In this document: positions 1-13,600 of the stretch, in pieces | Layout of the letters: each line of letters opens with the position of its first letter | Numbering within the stretch: position 1 is the stretch's first letter | Assembly: GCA_900708905.1 (NCBI GenBank) | Contig: CAADRB010000007.1 | Coordinates: forward strand, 3,939,667 to 4,003,666 | Direction: 5' to 3' | Source of the DNA: Hymenolepis diminuta | Lineage: Eukaryota > Platyhelminthes > Cestoda > Cyclophyllidea > Hymenolepididae | DNA: 64,000 bases | Notes under the pieces: generated by a model | What the model was told of the DNA's origin: nothing | Seen by the model: the letters and a program-made list of their open reading frames with translations, nothing else | Database searches by the model: none | Made by a program: the position numbers and the translations under genes

Positions 1-2304
1 AAAATCAGAGTGCTGATAAAAATGAAAAGAGTGCTGCACCGATTTCTGTTGACCTCATTAGCCATTAATCATCGATAAATCTCACCTTATCCAACAAAAT
101 GACATCTTAGCTATCTTTTTAGCTGTTGGTTATATTTGTCACACACCTCCCAGTTATTGTAATTCACTAAGGCTAATACTGACTTAATGAAAATTTATTT
201 TTAACGCTTGTTCTTGAGAGAAGAAAGATATCCTTTAAGCTCTTTAATTCTTAATTTTTTTGTATATGAGATCGAAATAACCCAACCTTCATTTAATTTT
301 TACTTTGACTGTTTATTTGTTTTTCATTTTTGAATTTTAGGAAAATAACCAGATTCACAAAAAATAGGAAGGTGATCAGGAGTTATGACCTCATGCTTCC
401 CGTCGTGTTTAGTCCTGATAGATCGGAGAGGGAGTTGAGAAGTTAGTCATTCCCTTCTAGAACATTTTTTTCTTTCAGACAAAATATCGCATTTATTTGA
501 AGGTAAGGCGGAACTGGCAGGAGAAATATGAAGAGGACGCAATGCGTTAAGGAGATTAATTGAATGCACTAAGAAAAGGATGGGGCAGATGGAAATCAAT
601 CTGGCGCGAACTTAAACATTTTTACACTCGAAGGAGGAATGTACATAGTAATGGACTACAATACGTTAACGTAGCCGCCAATCATTATGCAGATACATAC
701 GCACCAATACAATCAGGAAAAATGTATATTTGGATTCTCCTTGAGTAAACCCTAGTGAGTTATGCTGTTTTAAATGTCTTAGCAAATCTCATCTATCTAC
801 TCATGGCTCATCATCTTACTTTATCAGCCTCTGAAAAAGAGAAATAAATTGAATTGATAAGACTAGACATCCTAGCTCATCGATCGCTCAATAAGCATTA
901 AACATTGTGAACAAGAATTTGCTCAGTAACTAGTAAATGAATCAAGAAATTTGAATTTCGAAAAATGAAGTAGTGAAATAATCATTAGGGGAACCTTTGG
1001 TAAATCGAGTTTAGAAGTCAATTTAATTAATACTCTCTTGATAACTTCACCTTAACTTCAACATCTTTTCGATCCCTCTTATGTTATTGAACTTTAATGT
1101 TACACAATTTTACCTGCTTACGATGAGAATGGTACTTTTACGTCTTGCCATAGATTATAATAATATATTCTCCAACGTAATAAGCTGACATTCTATTAAG
1201 AGCACGTCCAAACAGTTCCAGTGAGGCTACTACCTATTATTCTGGTGCTGGAACGCAACACTTTATTGTATCTCTGCTGCTGGAGCCATGATAACATTAC
1301 GACTAGTACCTGGGAGATTTACGTGACCTCAAGGTTTAAATGTGAATCATCGGCCATCGTTTACTTTGCATGTTGATATTATCCGTGCTGCTTCAATTTA
1401 GGTAAACACGCAGTCCTTTTATTCACGTAGTATTTGGCACCATCTTATCAATGAGACTAGTAAAATGTATTCTTTGATGACGTATGTAACTTATCTAGGA
1501 CGCAGCAGTTTACATCGTGTTGGGAACTACTTACATAGGACTCAAAAGTTTCCCAGAGAGAACACATTTTACAATACTGACACCTTCTGTATCTATAGCA
1601 ACCGTTTCGACAGATAACTGAGATACACTTGTCCTCCTGAGATAATAACAGCAGAACGTCAATCATACTCTAACCGCCGTGGCTCTAGGACGTCTATCAA
1701 TGTGGAGAGACACTTAGAGTTTGGGTACCACGCAGAGCATTATTATTGCCCAGCAAATGAACCAGAATACAATTTCAGTTCCAAATTACTCCCTATGATA
1801 TCTTGACAAGGGAAAATCTGTGGACAGACAAATGACATCCTAGAAAAATGAAAGTTAAATTTTTTCCTTAATCATACATTCCATAAAGAATTTGTTGTTC
1901 TTCAACGATAAAATTAATAGGCTTCTGTTATATGCAGTAAATGGCGATAGGATAGTAAACGGAGTCTAAGCATGTGTTTTAATCATAGATATCTGTCTAA
2001 GAGAGACCATATTTCTGATTTATTAAATGGAAAAGAGACTTATCATTTGTGCCAAAAACCATTCAGACATAAATTATTCAATAACGGAGTTTGTGATGAC
2101 TGAGTTTCATTTTGCTAAGTGTATCTCAAAAGTAAAATACAAAGGTTAAGTGGAAACAAGTTTAGTCGTTTAGACGGTGCCTTGATCGGTTGAAATAAAT
2201 AGAAAATGAATTATACTGTATTAACCAAGTCTGGGCAAATCTATAAAAGAAAATTTTAATATAAGTATCGAAAACTCTATTTAGTTGTGTAATAAGGTTA
2301 AATC

Positions 2305-2410
2305 AATCGGGACCACACCGATCGAATATTTGGAATAAGTCAAGCCGCTCATGTCACCAGATCAGTTCGGAGGTGGCAGACCTCGAACCAACTAATCCTG
2401 AACTGAAATG
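2305..2410 (+). repeat. Dispersed repeat R1, fragment a
   Basis: This stretch shares an ordered set of words with about 54885-54960: GGGACCACACCGATC, then a short run ending in ATAAG, then CTCATGTCACCAGATC, then TCGGAGGTGGCAG. It is the upstream part of a repeat whose downstream part is seen at 5708-5870 and whose longer copy is at 54885-55165. No coding capacity is seen. The element class is unknown. Confidence 0.55.
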
Positions 2411-5400
2411 CACCGATGTGTAACAATTTCTCTCTGTGACTCTCTATTATCTATGTTTATCAATGACATGCCCTTGTCTAGCCTAACTTCCCTATCTGTT
2501 TTTAACCTATGTGTCCAGTGACCTCAATAGATGTTGTCGTGTTAACCGCTGCTACAGTATCTCGACCGGTTGTACGCTTCATGCGTTTTATGATTCAAAA
2601 TAAATGGTCCGCTCCGACTTTCTGTTTACTGCTAGTCCTAAGACATACCCTACGGCGTAAGTAGAAAAATATAATACGTATTTTTCTAGTATTCCGACCT
2701 AGAAATCTAGGCATTAAAACAAGTTCAGTTACAGATTTAATTTTGTTTAATAGTATTAGTAGTACTTTAGTCTAACCTTCAATTTTCGCAATAAATTTTT
2801 TTCCCAAAACTAATATTCTTTGATTTTGGGTATAGTTTTAAAAATTATGCCCATATTATAGGAATAAGTTGAGTTAGTTACACCGGTAGAATAGTGAGGT
2901 GATCGTTTTATATCCAACTTAATATATTGTCAAGGGGTAAAAGGAATATTTACATAAAGTAAACAAACAAATAAGTGTTTATGTCTTATAGATAAGGAAG
3001 TATAGACAGAATGGTCTGTGTGTTGGCAAGATTATTAGCTTAACTTACTTCAAATTTCCCAGTAGCAACGTGCTTGGCGGCTTACAAGATATTCATTAAG
3101 CGCCATAGCTTAATTCTATTCAGTTGCATTTGCCAGAAATAGCTAATGAGTAGTGATTCCCATGGGTTATCAAGTGTTGGCTGGTATCATTGACAATATC
3201 ACTACTTAGTCCATTATGAATAAAGTGGTTTCAAAGGTAGGATTTGTACAGGGCGATGTAAAGTTTCACTGAAGTAGGGTATTTTATACCCTACCAGGTA
3301 TTTTATACAGCCGGAATAGCAATTGGTACATCTGTGTGTAAAAGACTTATGCTGTTTAAGATGTGTAAGAATTTTCAGTTTGATCGGTGATGAACTACGA
3401 AGGAGATGGGGTTATAGCACTAATGGACTAATGCATTCAAATGTATATTTTGCTAATCTCTCATGCCATTAATTAATTCAAATTTTTGTGGTAGTAGGAG
3501 AAAGTCAATAGCTAGTATTAATCAATCTAAAAGTGCTTAGTTGTCAAGGTGAAAATATAGGTACTGCAATACATTGGATACCTTTTACAAGGACCATGGA
3601 CATAGAAAGTCTTAACTAAACCATCTCTTGTTTTATTGTCAAGTTAATATCACGTGGACAGGTGTAAACAACAAGCACATTTTGAAGTATTTTAGAGATA
3701 GGATGTAGCAAATAGCAGTATTAGAACAGCATAGTAAAAAGATGTTGAATAGAACACCAAGGAATGGATCGATGGGAAAATTAGCCTGCCCAGGTGTGCT
3801 TATCTTCATATTCCTTGCAAAAAGAGAGAGAAGGAACCATTGGGGCAATATGATCGCTTCCCCTAACTTCCATACTCCTTAATGTTTCCTCATCCATTTT
3901 TCACAATCTTATAAACTGTGATATTAACTTGCTTAATGCATAAGATGTTCCTTAATAAAGGCCTATTTAGACCACGCTTCTAACACAGGAGCAGATAGTA
4001 ATACACACGAGAACAAAGGCAGTAACGTGGTGGATGAAGATAATTTAGTCAGTTATTGAAATCACCATTCAAACGTTTGTAGAAAGGCCAGGTCTGAATT
4101 TCAGCTTAAACCCAGAATCTCTATTTGTTAGTCCCAACTATCATAGTAACAGGAATTTTCGTAATATATGATTAGATTCAATCTTGAAAATGAAGCAATA
4201 TACCAAAAATTTTTTTATCCTCCAACGTGACATTTCGCCCGCATTTGAGCTATTCTTCAAACTGGTATTAATAATACATAATCGTCTCGGAAAATAAATA
4301 CTAAAAATTAAATAAAGGTATATTTATCGTTTTTATTAATAAATAAAACAGCGTTTGGGAAGAAATTTTACAGGAAGGAATTGAAGGACTTAAAGAAGGG
4401 ATACATGAATCTATGTTTAGAGATCAGTCTTGTTTCTGATCGACTGAGATGTCCTACCAGATTTCAAAAGAACTGTGCGGCTAGCGTGGAGTTTCGAATT
4501 ATCATAACCTAATGACTGCTCTCAGATTCAAAATATGTTTCGTATCTGTGTATTTTTCTTCCCATTCCTCTTGTGATAGCATTCATATAGTGACCATTTG
4601 GTGAAATCTCTTGAATGAGGAGTTTAATAGATGCATTTTCTACGCCTTTGCTTCCGGAATCGGTTGATATATTACTGAGGCTCATGATTACTACTAACAG
4701 ATTTTTGAGAGATTTTCAAAGGATTATTTAACTAATTAATTAGTTTCTGATTTTTCTAGACTTTCTGCCAATCTTTACTGGCAGAAAAAGTGGAGGGTTT
4801 ATCGATAGAGGTCTACGAAGAAAAAGAGGAATACGAGAGGAGCTAGAATACATATAATGTATTGGGAATCATGAATAAATACCCAAAAGACCCCTGAAAG
4901 AAAGCATCTCCTGCAAATTTTGGTATATTTTGTCAGTTACAAGTGTTTGGGTAAATGGCAGAATAAACTTGACGACATGGGAAGTCAGTAACTCAATTCT
5001 CTCTGTCTTAAAGGGAGTTCATCATGTGACAAGACTCGTGTACGATACTGCCACTTAGCAACGTACATTCAAGAGTTCTTGAGGTCCGAACAGGTTGTCA
5101 GCCCTTTCAAAATACTAAACATTTTGAGGGAAGGAAATTTGGCGTGTGAGGAAATTCATCCCATTTAAGGATTTGTGACTTTTTCCTAATCCACTCATTA
5201 CGATACACAAGCCTTAGTTCATTTTTTATTTTTGGTTTATTTAATAGATAAATAGGAAATTTGGAAACCGCAGATCATAAAATTAATTATCGTTGTTATT
5301 TCTCGGACCTGAAGAAGCAAGGCTGGAACAAAATATTATTATTTCAACGGTAGTAACAAAAGAAGATTTACGAGCACAAAAATGCTTTGATAAACTGCGT

Positions 5401-5707
5401 ATTTAAATGTTTACGATGGAAAATGTGATTCTTCTTACAGACCACACAAAATTACCACCACCTAATACAGTAGAACATCCCTCTATTTGTGTTCATATTC
5501 AAGCCCAAAGTCATTTATTGTTCTAGTTAACTATATTATAAGAACGTAATTGGAATGATAATCAACTTATTGTGCTCGTTTTTGGACATTAAAATAAATG
5601 TTCATTAATGTGTGTAGAAACATTAGACCTAAGCCTAATAACCGCCAGTTTAGATTAGTTATTTAGCTAAACTGTGTAATTTCTATTTTTTCACATAACA
5701 AAGTAGC

Positions 5708-5870
5708 AGACAAGCCACCCCCCATTTATTAATTAGTAAATTAGGTTTATATTACAAAACATTTCTTTGTTAGACGTCAGTCATGTCCGGTTGTAAAGGC
5801 GTGAAGATCGACACCCGTTTAGGTATCTATGTGCAAACACACAGTGGGACCGCCTGTGAACACTATAGTG
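5708..5870 (+). repeat. Dispersed repeat R1, fragment b
   Basis: It begins with CAAGCCACCC, continues through TTCTTTGTTAGACGTC and ends with TATCTATGTGCAA followed by ACACACAGTGGGACC. The same series occurs at 54960-55110 and, more diverged, at 60590-60720. Ordered similarity with scattered substitutions and indels is what an old interspersed repeat shows. No open reading frame of note is present. Confidence 0.6.
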
Positions 5871-7627
5871 GAGATCTTATGGTCTTGCAGATATTTGAAT
5901 AGTTGGCCTTCATACAATATTTGAAAATGTGAATTCAAACAAAATCAGTGTCGATTCGAAGACCGCATGTTTTATTGGAGTTAAACGAGAATCAAATCGT
6001 AAAGATGACTGATAACAGCGTACGTTTTGAGTTTGTTCATGGATAATTACCATAAAAATTAAACGTTCACATTTTGTCCAAGTGAATTTTGTGACGAATA
6101 ACTACATCAACAATGACTGCGAAAGGCTTTTAAAATGAAATGATGCAAATGTCTTTCTTATTTCTAATTTCTTTGCTAATAAAAGATTAATCATGATACT
6201 TTAAATTAAATTTACCAAAAAACTGATATAATTTGAAATACAATTCTGGTAAATTGTTAGAATGAAATGCCTATTTATACTGATGTGAAGTGCATTAGGT
6301 TGATGTACAACCTAATTTTCAGTACAACTTTACCTGCTGAACGAAGATGAATTAATTGCAAAGCAATGATTATGCTCAAGACGTTTTTTAAGAAGCGCAT
6401 GAAATCTTTCATAATTTCAGTTTGACCAAACATTTAAATTTGTTTGAATTAACTCAGGTTCATTAATGGGTACTGGAATCAAAATTCCCCGGGCATTTTA
6501 GCGAAGATGCAGTAAAAAATCACAAATTTCAGATTAGATGTAAGCTGGTGTTCATATACAAAAGTTTAAATATGTTAATTTAAAACCATATTTATTTATT
6601 TCAATTTCACATACTTAAATCATTTAGTTAGTAAATTTACGCCAGACGTCAAATTCAATTCATAAATGCTCCCTCAGAAAACTTCGATAGAAAATTGGTT
6701 TCATATGAGTTTATTGTAAATAGGTGGCAGGTACATTTCATGCAACTCAAGAAAAATATATTCTTTTTCAAAAGCGTAAAAGTCGTATTCAAAAACACAG
6801 TAATAGGATAAATAACAAAATCCATCTAGTTAAAGATAAATATTTAAAAGATTAAAGGGAATTTTTTCTCTTTCGTACTGCCATGATCATGCTGACAGTA
6901 GTTTTTCAATAGCATTTTTTATCTGTCATAGTTAAACACTGAATCTCTTTAAGTGTAAACTTTTGCATAAGGAATTAAATTTTCTTAAGACAAAAGCTGT
7001 TAATTATGTTATTTATACTTTCTCAAAACATTGCCATTTTGTTTAAGTCACTTATTTTAAGTGCTTGTAAAATCAGTTGTACAATTTTTGTCTCACTTTA
7101 CTTTTTATATATTTGAAAGGTAAGATAAAGTCGTATACTTCGATTGTGAGACTGATAGTGCTTTACTAAAAATTTTCATGCGAAATGACAATTTATTTTA
7201 GCATGAAACTGATTTAATTATGGCTGTTTACTGAAGTCATTTTGAAAATAACCACGTAAATGAAAAACAGCACTTTGTAAATCTGATTCTCTTTCACTTT
7301 GTTTGTGTCAAAGTTTTCCTTATGTAATAATTATGATTTCACATATTTCTCTCAGAATTTTTTAATTTTCTTTTCGCTGCACATTGGTTTTGTGTTGGAA
7401 TATGGAACGCAGTACGCAGCGAATCTCGTATATAGCCTTAGCAATGGCGTCACTTAGGCATTACCTATAAAATAATTTTTGCGCCTAATTCTTAGTATCG
7501 ATTACAGACGTTTCTACTCAGCACTTTCCTTTATTAGTGTTTTATTTTTAAGTTTTGAACATATCTTGTCTTTCGAACATATCGACAAACTGTTTTTTCT
7601 CTTGTTTAACACCCAGTTTGCATTAGG

Positions 7628-10600
7628 ATGTCAGATTCAACGACTGAACAGGGCGGTAGTGGGATAAATCAACCCACCACCACTGAGGACTTTATTTATG
7701 TGGATGATGAAACTGGTGACTCTGAATTCGAACCCAACGAAGGCAGTGCCGGACAAGATGATGAGAGCATAGCTCCTGATGAAGATGTTCCCGATGATGG
7801 TGAAATCGATAGCTTAATGAGGGTACGGATCAAAATTTTATGGCCTTTGATATACATTATTTTGATTTGATTGTTTTGTACTAGCACTATTACTTCGAGC
7901 ATTTAGGTGGATTGTGACTTCTATTTCTTTAATTTTTCTTAGGATAATTATGTATCAGGCCCTTTGGCTACGATGAAGTTGAAACGTAATGATGTACATT
8001 AGGTTATTAATCGGACTTTTCTTGTTTAGTTGATGTAAAGTATGGGTGATGGGACTATACTAGTTTTATTGTGAGTAAAAATATAAGCTTACTTAACACT
8101 ATTATTCCTTTCAGGCTGTCATCTTGGATAAAGTGCCTTGCAGCTGTGTGCTGATACACCTAATCTGTATTTACAGAGACATCTGAATCATATTCATTAG
8201 AATTCTCAAACCTATTCAGCGAAGTGTTTACCAAACACCCTGTTTGGGTAGGAGTCGAGAAGCTCCAGTTCTGCTACGTCCTTTATTAGTCAGATTTAAA
8301 CAGCTTGGTCAAATAGTTCACTGAGCGTGCATATATGGGCATTGAACTTTTGACCTCTGACTTCATTGATTGATGTGATTATGGTTTTCATATTTCCTGA
8401 GTTGGCTAGCATTAGAAGGACGGGAATACAATTTCAATAACGTGTATGATGATATTCATTAAATTCATTGATGTTTTATATTAATTGATCGAAAAAGAAT
8501 ATTCTAAGCTAATACTGCTTGGATCTAGTGACTGGGTTTCTTGGATTTGTACATATGGTGATAGCTTGATCGCATTTAATTAGGTATTCTAAATTGTAAC
8601 TTTTTCAGTCATAAGTTGGTAAATGAATTCCTGATAAAAACTTGCATTCTATTGCTCCTTTCATAAGCGGTATTACTCAATTTGGGCTGGTGATTCTCTT
8701 CGGTAAATGTGCGATGATGGGTATGGAATCAGTTAACAGGCACGCACCGTTAAATCCCTAGTTTTACAACATCAGACACATTTAATAGTTTTCCTCATAA
8801 CACTTTGGCTTTGATATCTAATAATTTTTAAACTGCATCTTTCTTTTGAATTTCTTTAATTGTCCTCAAAATGTCTTAAATTTTGTATATTTTCACAAAG
8901 GGTGGTTTGTAATCTCTTATTGAAAAATGGAGGACTCCTACACCTTATCTTTACGAAGCCCACCACAAAGTGGGTAATCTGGTCATTCTGATGACCTCAT
9001 ATGGAATAATGTTTCAAACCACTGCTGTAGCGGTCATTCATCGGTGTACATTCTGTTAACGGAATGGTCAAGCATACTGATAAATACTGGTTGGTGTAAC
9101 TTTCCCATTAGGGAAAATCCAGGACTTTACTTTTCGGTCCAGGATAGGTGTTGAGATGCGTTTCCATTCGGTGACGCTTGTTTCTCCGGAATTTATTTTA
9201 ATGTATTCTAGTTTAAATTTTAAACGAAGTTTATTGAATACAGTTTTAAACTAAGTTAAGTGACTGCTGTCCCATGTTTATTGATTTATCGGTATATTTC
9301 TTAAAACTGAATATATAGATGTAAATTGAACTCCCATCTTGATAATATACATGATGCTTTAGCTTTTATCACAAGAGCTGAGCTCTGTTGATTCCTATTC
9401 GCTTATCAATTTGTTCCGTTTTATATTTTGGTATTTAAATTTTACTTACGAGAAGGTATCTGGAATGGGAGAGCTGGAAATGAGTCGGAGAAGTTACGGA
9501 ACATGCAAGAGTATCAGTAAAAAAGGTAATAAAGTCGAGCCGCAACAGGCTTTACCTTATTTGTATTCCTATTATTCAAGTTTATTGACTCCCACTTTCA
9601 TGGGGAGAGATTATGTCTATCATATTCAAGGCTTACTTGGTGGTGGATTTAATCCTCTTGTTGATCATGTCAGGTTATAAGCTTTCTACTTCTTGTGTAT
9701 AGTCTACTGCTTCATGTTCTAATGTTTTGATTTTAGAACTTGTCTCCTGTTTCCTGAACGAGTTCAGGTTCGCAAAATTTAGAGCCTACTAATCTGTTTT
9801 TTAGTTTATGTGGTTGGTCAACCACTTCAGATCCATCTTTCCCCCAAAGGCCACGATACTACCTAATATGATTTTAATATAGCAGAAGTCACTACGTTTG
9901 ATCACCACCGTTATTGTTTTAATCTAAAGTAAGCCGAATAAGGTACGAAGAAGAATAATGGGAGAGCTGTTGAGAGTTAAACGAATGTATCAAATATCCT
10001 TACTTTATTTGATTTTTGGATTTAGGTTGTACAATATTTACTAAGTTGGTAGTTCACGCTCCAAAATTCAGATTTCATGATTCATCTCTTGAATTACTGG
10101 GCAAATTCTTGTCCATGACGTACGGTGCTTATTGACTGGGTAGGTAATTATGATCTTGCCACCTCAAATCAATGTTTTCTCCCAAGTTTGAGAAAGCGGA
10201 ATGTTCTTACATGATTCCAAGCGACTCACATGATCTTAGGTAACTCATATTGTTTATCTCCCTTTTCTAGGAAAGTGAGATGTCCTTAAGCGATCTACTT
10301 GCCGCATACGGTGTTCCACCATCAGTAATTCCCACAGCAAGGTCGGCAGTTGGTGCTGCCACTTCAGCTCCCAGCGTATCTACATCAACAATTGATCGAC
10401 GTATCACCCGGAAACGTCGACACAATGGTAGTGCTGTGACTGCGGAATCACCCTCTGTTCTAACTTCTGAGACGACCGCCGTCGCCAACAATAACAATAA
10501 TGGTACTGTTATTCCTGTGAGTGATCTGATCGTACTTTCTTTTGGATTATTGTTATTCTCATGAAGTGTTTGTATTAGCCTATCCCATTTCTATACCAAT

Positions 10601-13600
10601 TATCATAAGTACAGTCTGTACATATCTTGTCTGGGTTTTGTAGAACGGAATGTAGCAGCATTTGATGAACACTACCTACTATAGTATTGCTAACCGACAG
10701 CTCGGAATATCTTAGATTCACCCTGTTGTCGTTTAATTATCTGTTGCAAATCAGTTTTATAAGACTGTAGACTCATATGTAATCCGGGCTATCCAATAAG
10801 GTATGAGTTCAAATACTCAGATATGGAAGGAAGAAGATTTGCTTTCTATCACATAGATTTCAATTATTTTTTATTCAGTTACCTGGCTCTTATGGTCTGT
10901 TATACCTTTTAATCATATATTGTCTATAAGATGTTTAGTTATAGACCACTCTTCCTACATATTGTATTCACTGTCGTTCACGTTCAGTCGGTTGTTTCTT
11001 CAAATGAAGGCTAGAGATCAGTGATCTTAGATTGAGTCCTGGAGCACTGCAGTGGTAGCAAGGGTTGGAAAGTTAGGCTGGAGGCGTCTATTCAGGAGCT
11101 ATCTGGTTTGAATTGTGAAATCTTATTAAATGTAATCTAACAATTAGAACGACTGAGAGGTTAAATAATGCAAATACTGCGATTATTAGTTCGATAAAGA
11201 TAAAGTAGCATTCGTGAAATTTGAGAAGATGCAGAAGGCATAGCGTTAAGATGGGGATAGGCTGATTAGTTTCAGAACACCACAGTACCTCATGTGTACG
11301 AATTTAATATCAAGACTAGCTCTCTTATCTTGATAGTTGTGAACTAGTTTGGACAGTACGCTTTCTGCTACCGAAAGTATCATGACCAGGTTAAAAAATA
11401 TCACAAAATTTATTCAAATATAACTTCTGTTTTGAGAAACTGGCCTCCAGTGAAGTTTTCCACTCAAAATATTCGATTCGAACGACCCTCAAACGACGTC
11501 CTCAAATACCTTGCAAACAAAGAAAGACCGATCAGAAATTGTTTTTACTTTTAAGGCCAAATTTTTATTGACAAGACAAGATATAGTGAAGGGGTGTAAA
11601 GGTCCAATAGATTAAGAAATAGTAAGGTATAACCGTCTTGCCACAATAGCTAATTATGTCTCCAGTAGCATGGGATTGTGGGATCTCAGGTCCTAGCTTC
11701 TCATTGCTCCACCGTCCGCTCGTGATGCTCTGTGTGCTTCCCTAATGGACTGACGAAGTTGCTATCTTAACCTACTTCCGATTCCACGGTGGTGATGGGC
11801 TTGGAAGCTTGCACATGTCGTAGTTTAAGCTTTTTCTCAAGTTGAGCAGTTTACGTCCCACAGACGGTCTCCCAGTGGCCTCTCAGTCATAGTTATCCGA
11901 GTACACACTACTCCCGATATCTTGACATTTAGTTCGGCAGTGATTTGATCTTCAACTTTCAGTTATACGAAAAAACTCTTTGAGAAATTTATAATGTCTT
12001 ATATTAACTACACTTTTTTCTTCCTCTTTTGATCTGAGTTGGCTAGGACCTAGAAGTATTTGTTGGCCACAGAAGCAGAAACGAGGTTTTCAATATTGCA
12101 GCAGACAGATTCATACTTCCCCTGATGCCTACTTTTTATATTATAACCCATGGCAAGGTAACAAATCGCAGTTAAGTCCAATAGGGGATTATAGGGAGAT
12201 GTTGAGAATAGTCCCTGTATCAAAAGAGCCTTAATTAATGTGATTGATGAATTAAAGTCGTACAATATTTACTGACTATTTCACGCACTATAATTCAGAT
12301 TTCAGAGTTCGTCCTCAGGATTACTAAACAAATTCCTGTGCACGATGTCCAGTTCTTATTGATCCGTCGATTAATTATGGTGATCTTATTATTCAATTCA
12401 TTTTTTTCCCTTTCAAAGGCCAGGTTAGCAGAATGATACTAGCTTACCCGATTTTAACATGTCCTTACAGCCATATAGATAAGATACATGAAACTAACAA
12501 AATCAAACTATTGCTGATTTCAAGTAATCGCAGGGCCTAGAGATATCCCCTTTAAAATTTAATAATCCTAATGGCTGACATGATGTATAAACCTTTCCCA
12601 AATCAGAATAATGACAATTGAGATGGAAGAAAGAGAAAGAGTTGGAGGAAGGAGGTCTGGGCTAGAGTGAAATTGGATTCATTCAAATCTTTTTTCAACG
12701 GCAGAGAAAGCCATTTTTAACACAATCTTGTATTCTTTGTAGAATAGGTAGATGGGACTGGTCAAGGTATTTTAAACATATCAGAGCTTATTAAAGTACA
12801 AACCTTTACCGTTATGTAATTCCTTCGCTTTTTCAGGCTGGCGACGCAATAGAAATAGATCTCACAAAGGAGAGCAACGAGGACGAAGAGGTAACCTCGA
12901 ATGAGCAGCAGCCCAGCGGTGCATTGTTGATAGATGAAGAAGGCACCACTGCCGCTGCCTATGACGAGTTGGGTCAGAGTGAATCAGAGGAGCCAATGGA
13001 GACTGAAGACGATGATGAGGACGATGTTTTGGATGAAGAGGAGGTGGTAGCCGGAGATGACGAAGAAGATGCTGACGAAGATAAGCATCAACAAGACGTC
13101 TCTCTTTGGTGCAAGGCCTTTGCTAGTAAGTAGTGGCATTGGGTATTATAGTATTCCATAGGTACGAAATGGGGATTAGTGCTTTGATTTCGGGATCGCA
13201 GATTCATTGAAGTAGATTTTACTGATGTACAGGGTGATTGAATAGCGTCTCATTGTTCAAGAACGTGTACGAATTTATCGGGATACACGTTGTTCGATGG
13301 TAAAATTGCACAAATCCCGCTATTAAAGCTACATTAGGGGCCATATTAAATCGGGCTTTGAAATCCCCTATCCTCCTAATGATTAACAAGATACAACGAC
13401 CTTTCGTAAATGAGTAGACCAAGAGTTAAGTTGAGTAAATGTGTATCGGACAAATAAACCGGAATGCGAGAGGGAGGAAAAAGGAACAGGAATTATTAGC
13501 AGTTGAAAGAGAAAAAAACAAAGCGTCGGTACCGATCGAATGGCGTCTTAGCTGTGATAAGTAGGGCCTGTCAAGTTACAATAGACTAATGACTTGACAG

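Larger units (their letters stand above)
1..7627. other. Intergenic region without a recognisable gene
   Basis: I read both strands and found only short open frames (at most about 70 codons) with no recognisable domain and no consistent splice chain. The stretch is AT-rich with many stops. It contains two copies of a dispersed repeat, listed separately at about 2305-2410 and 5708-5870. The last few hundred bases before 7628 presumably hold the promoter and 5' UTR of the MIER-type gene, but I see no certain core promoter element. Confidence 0.6.
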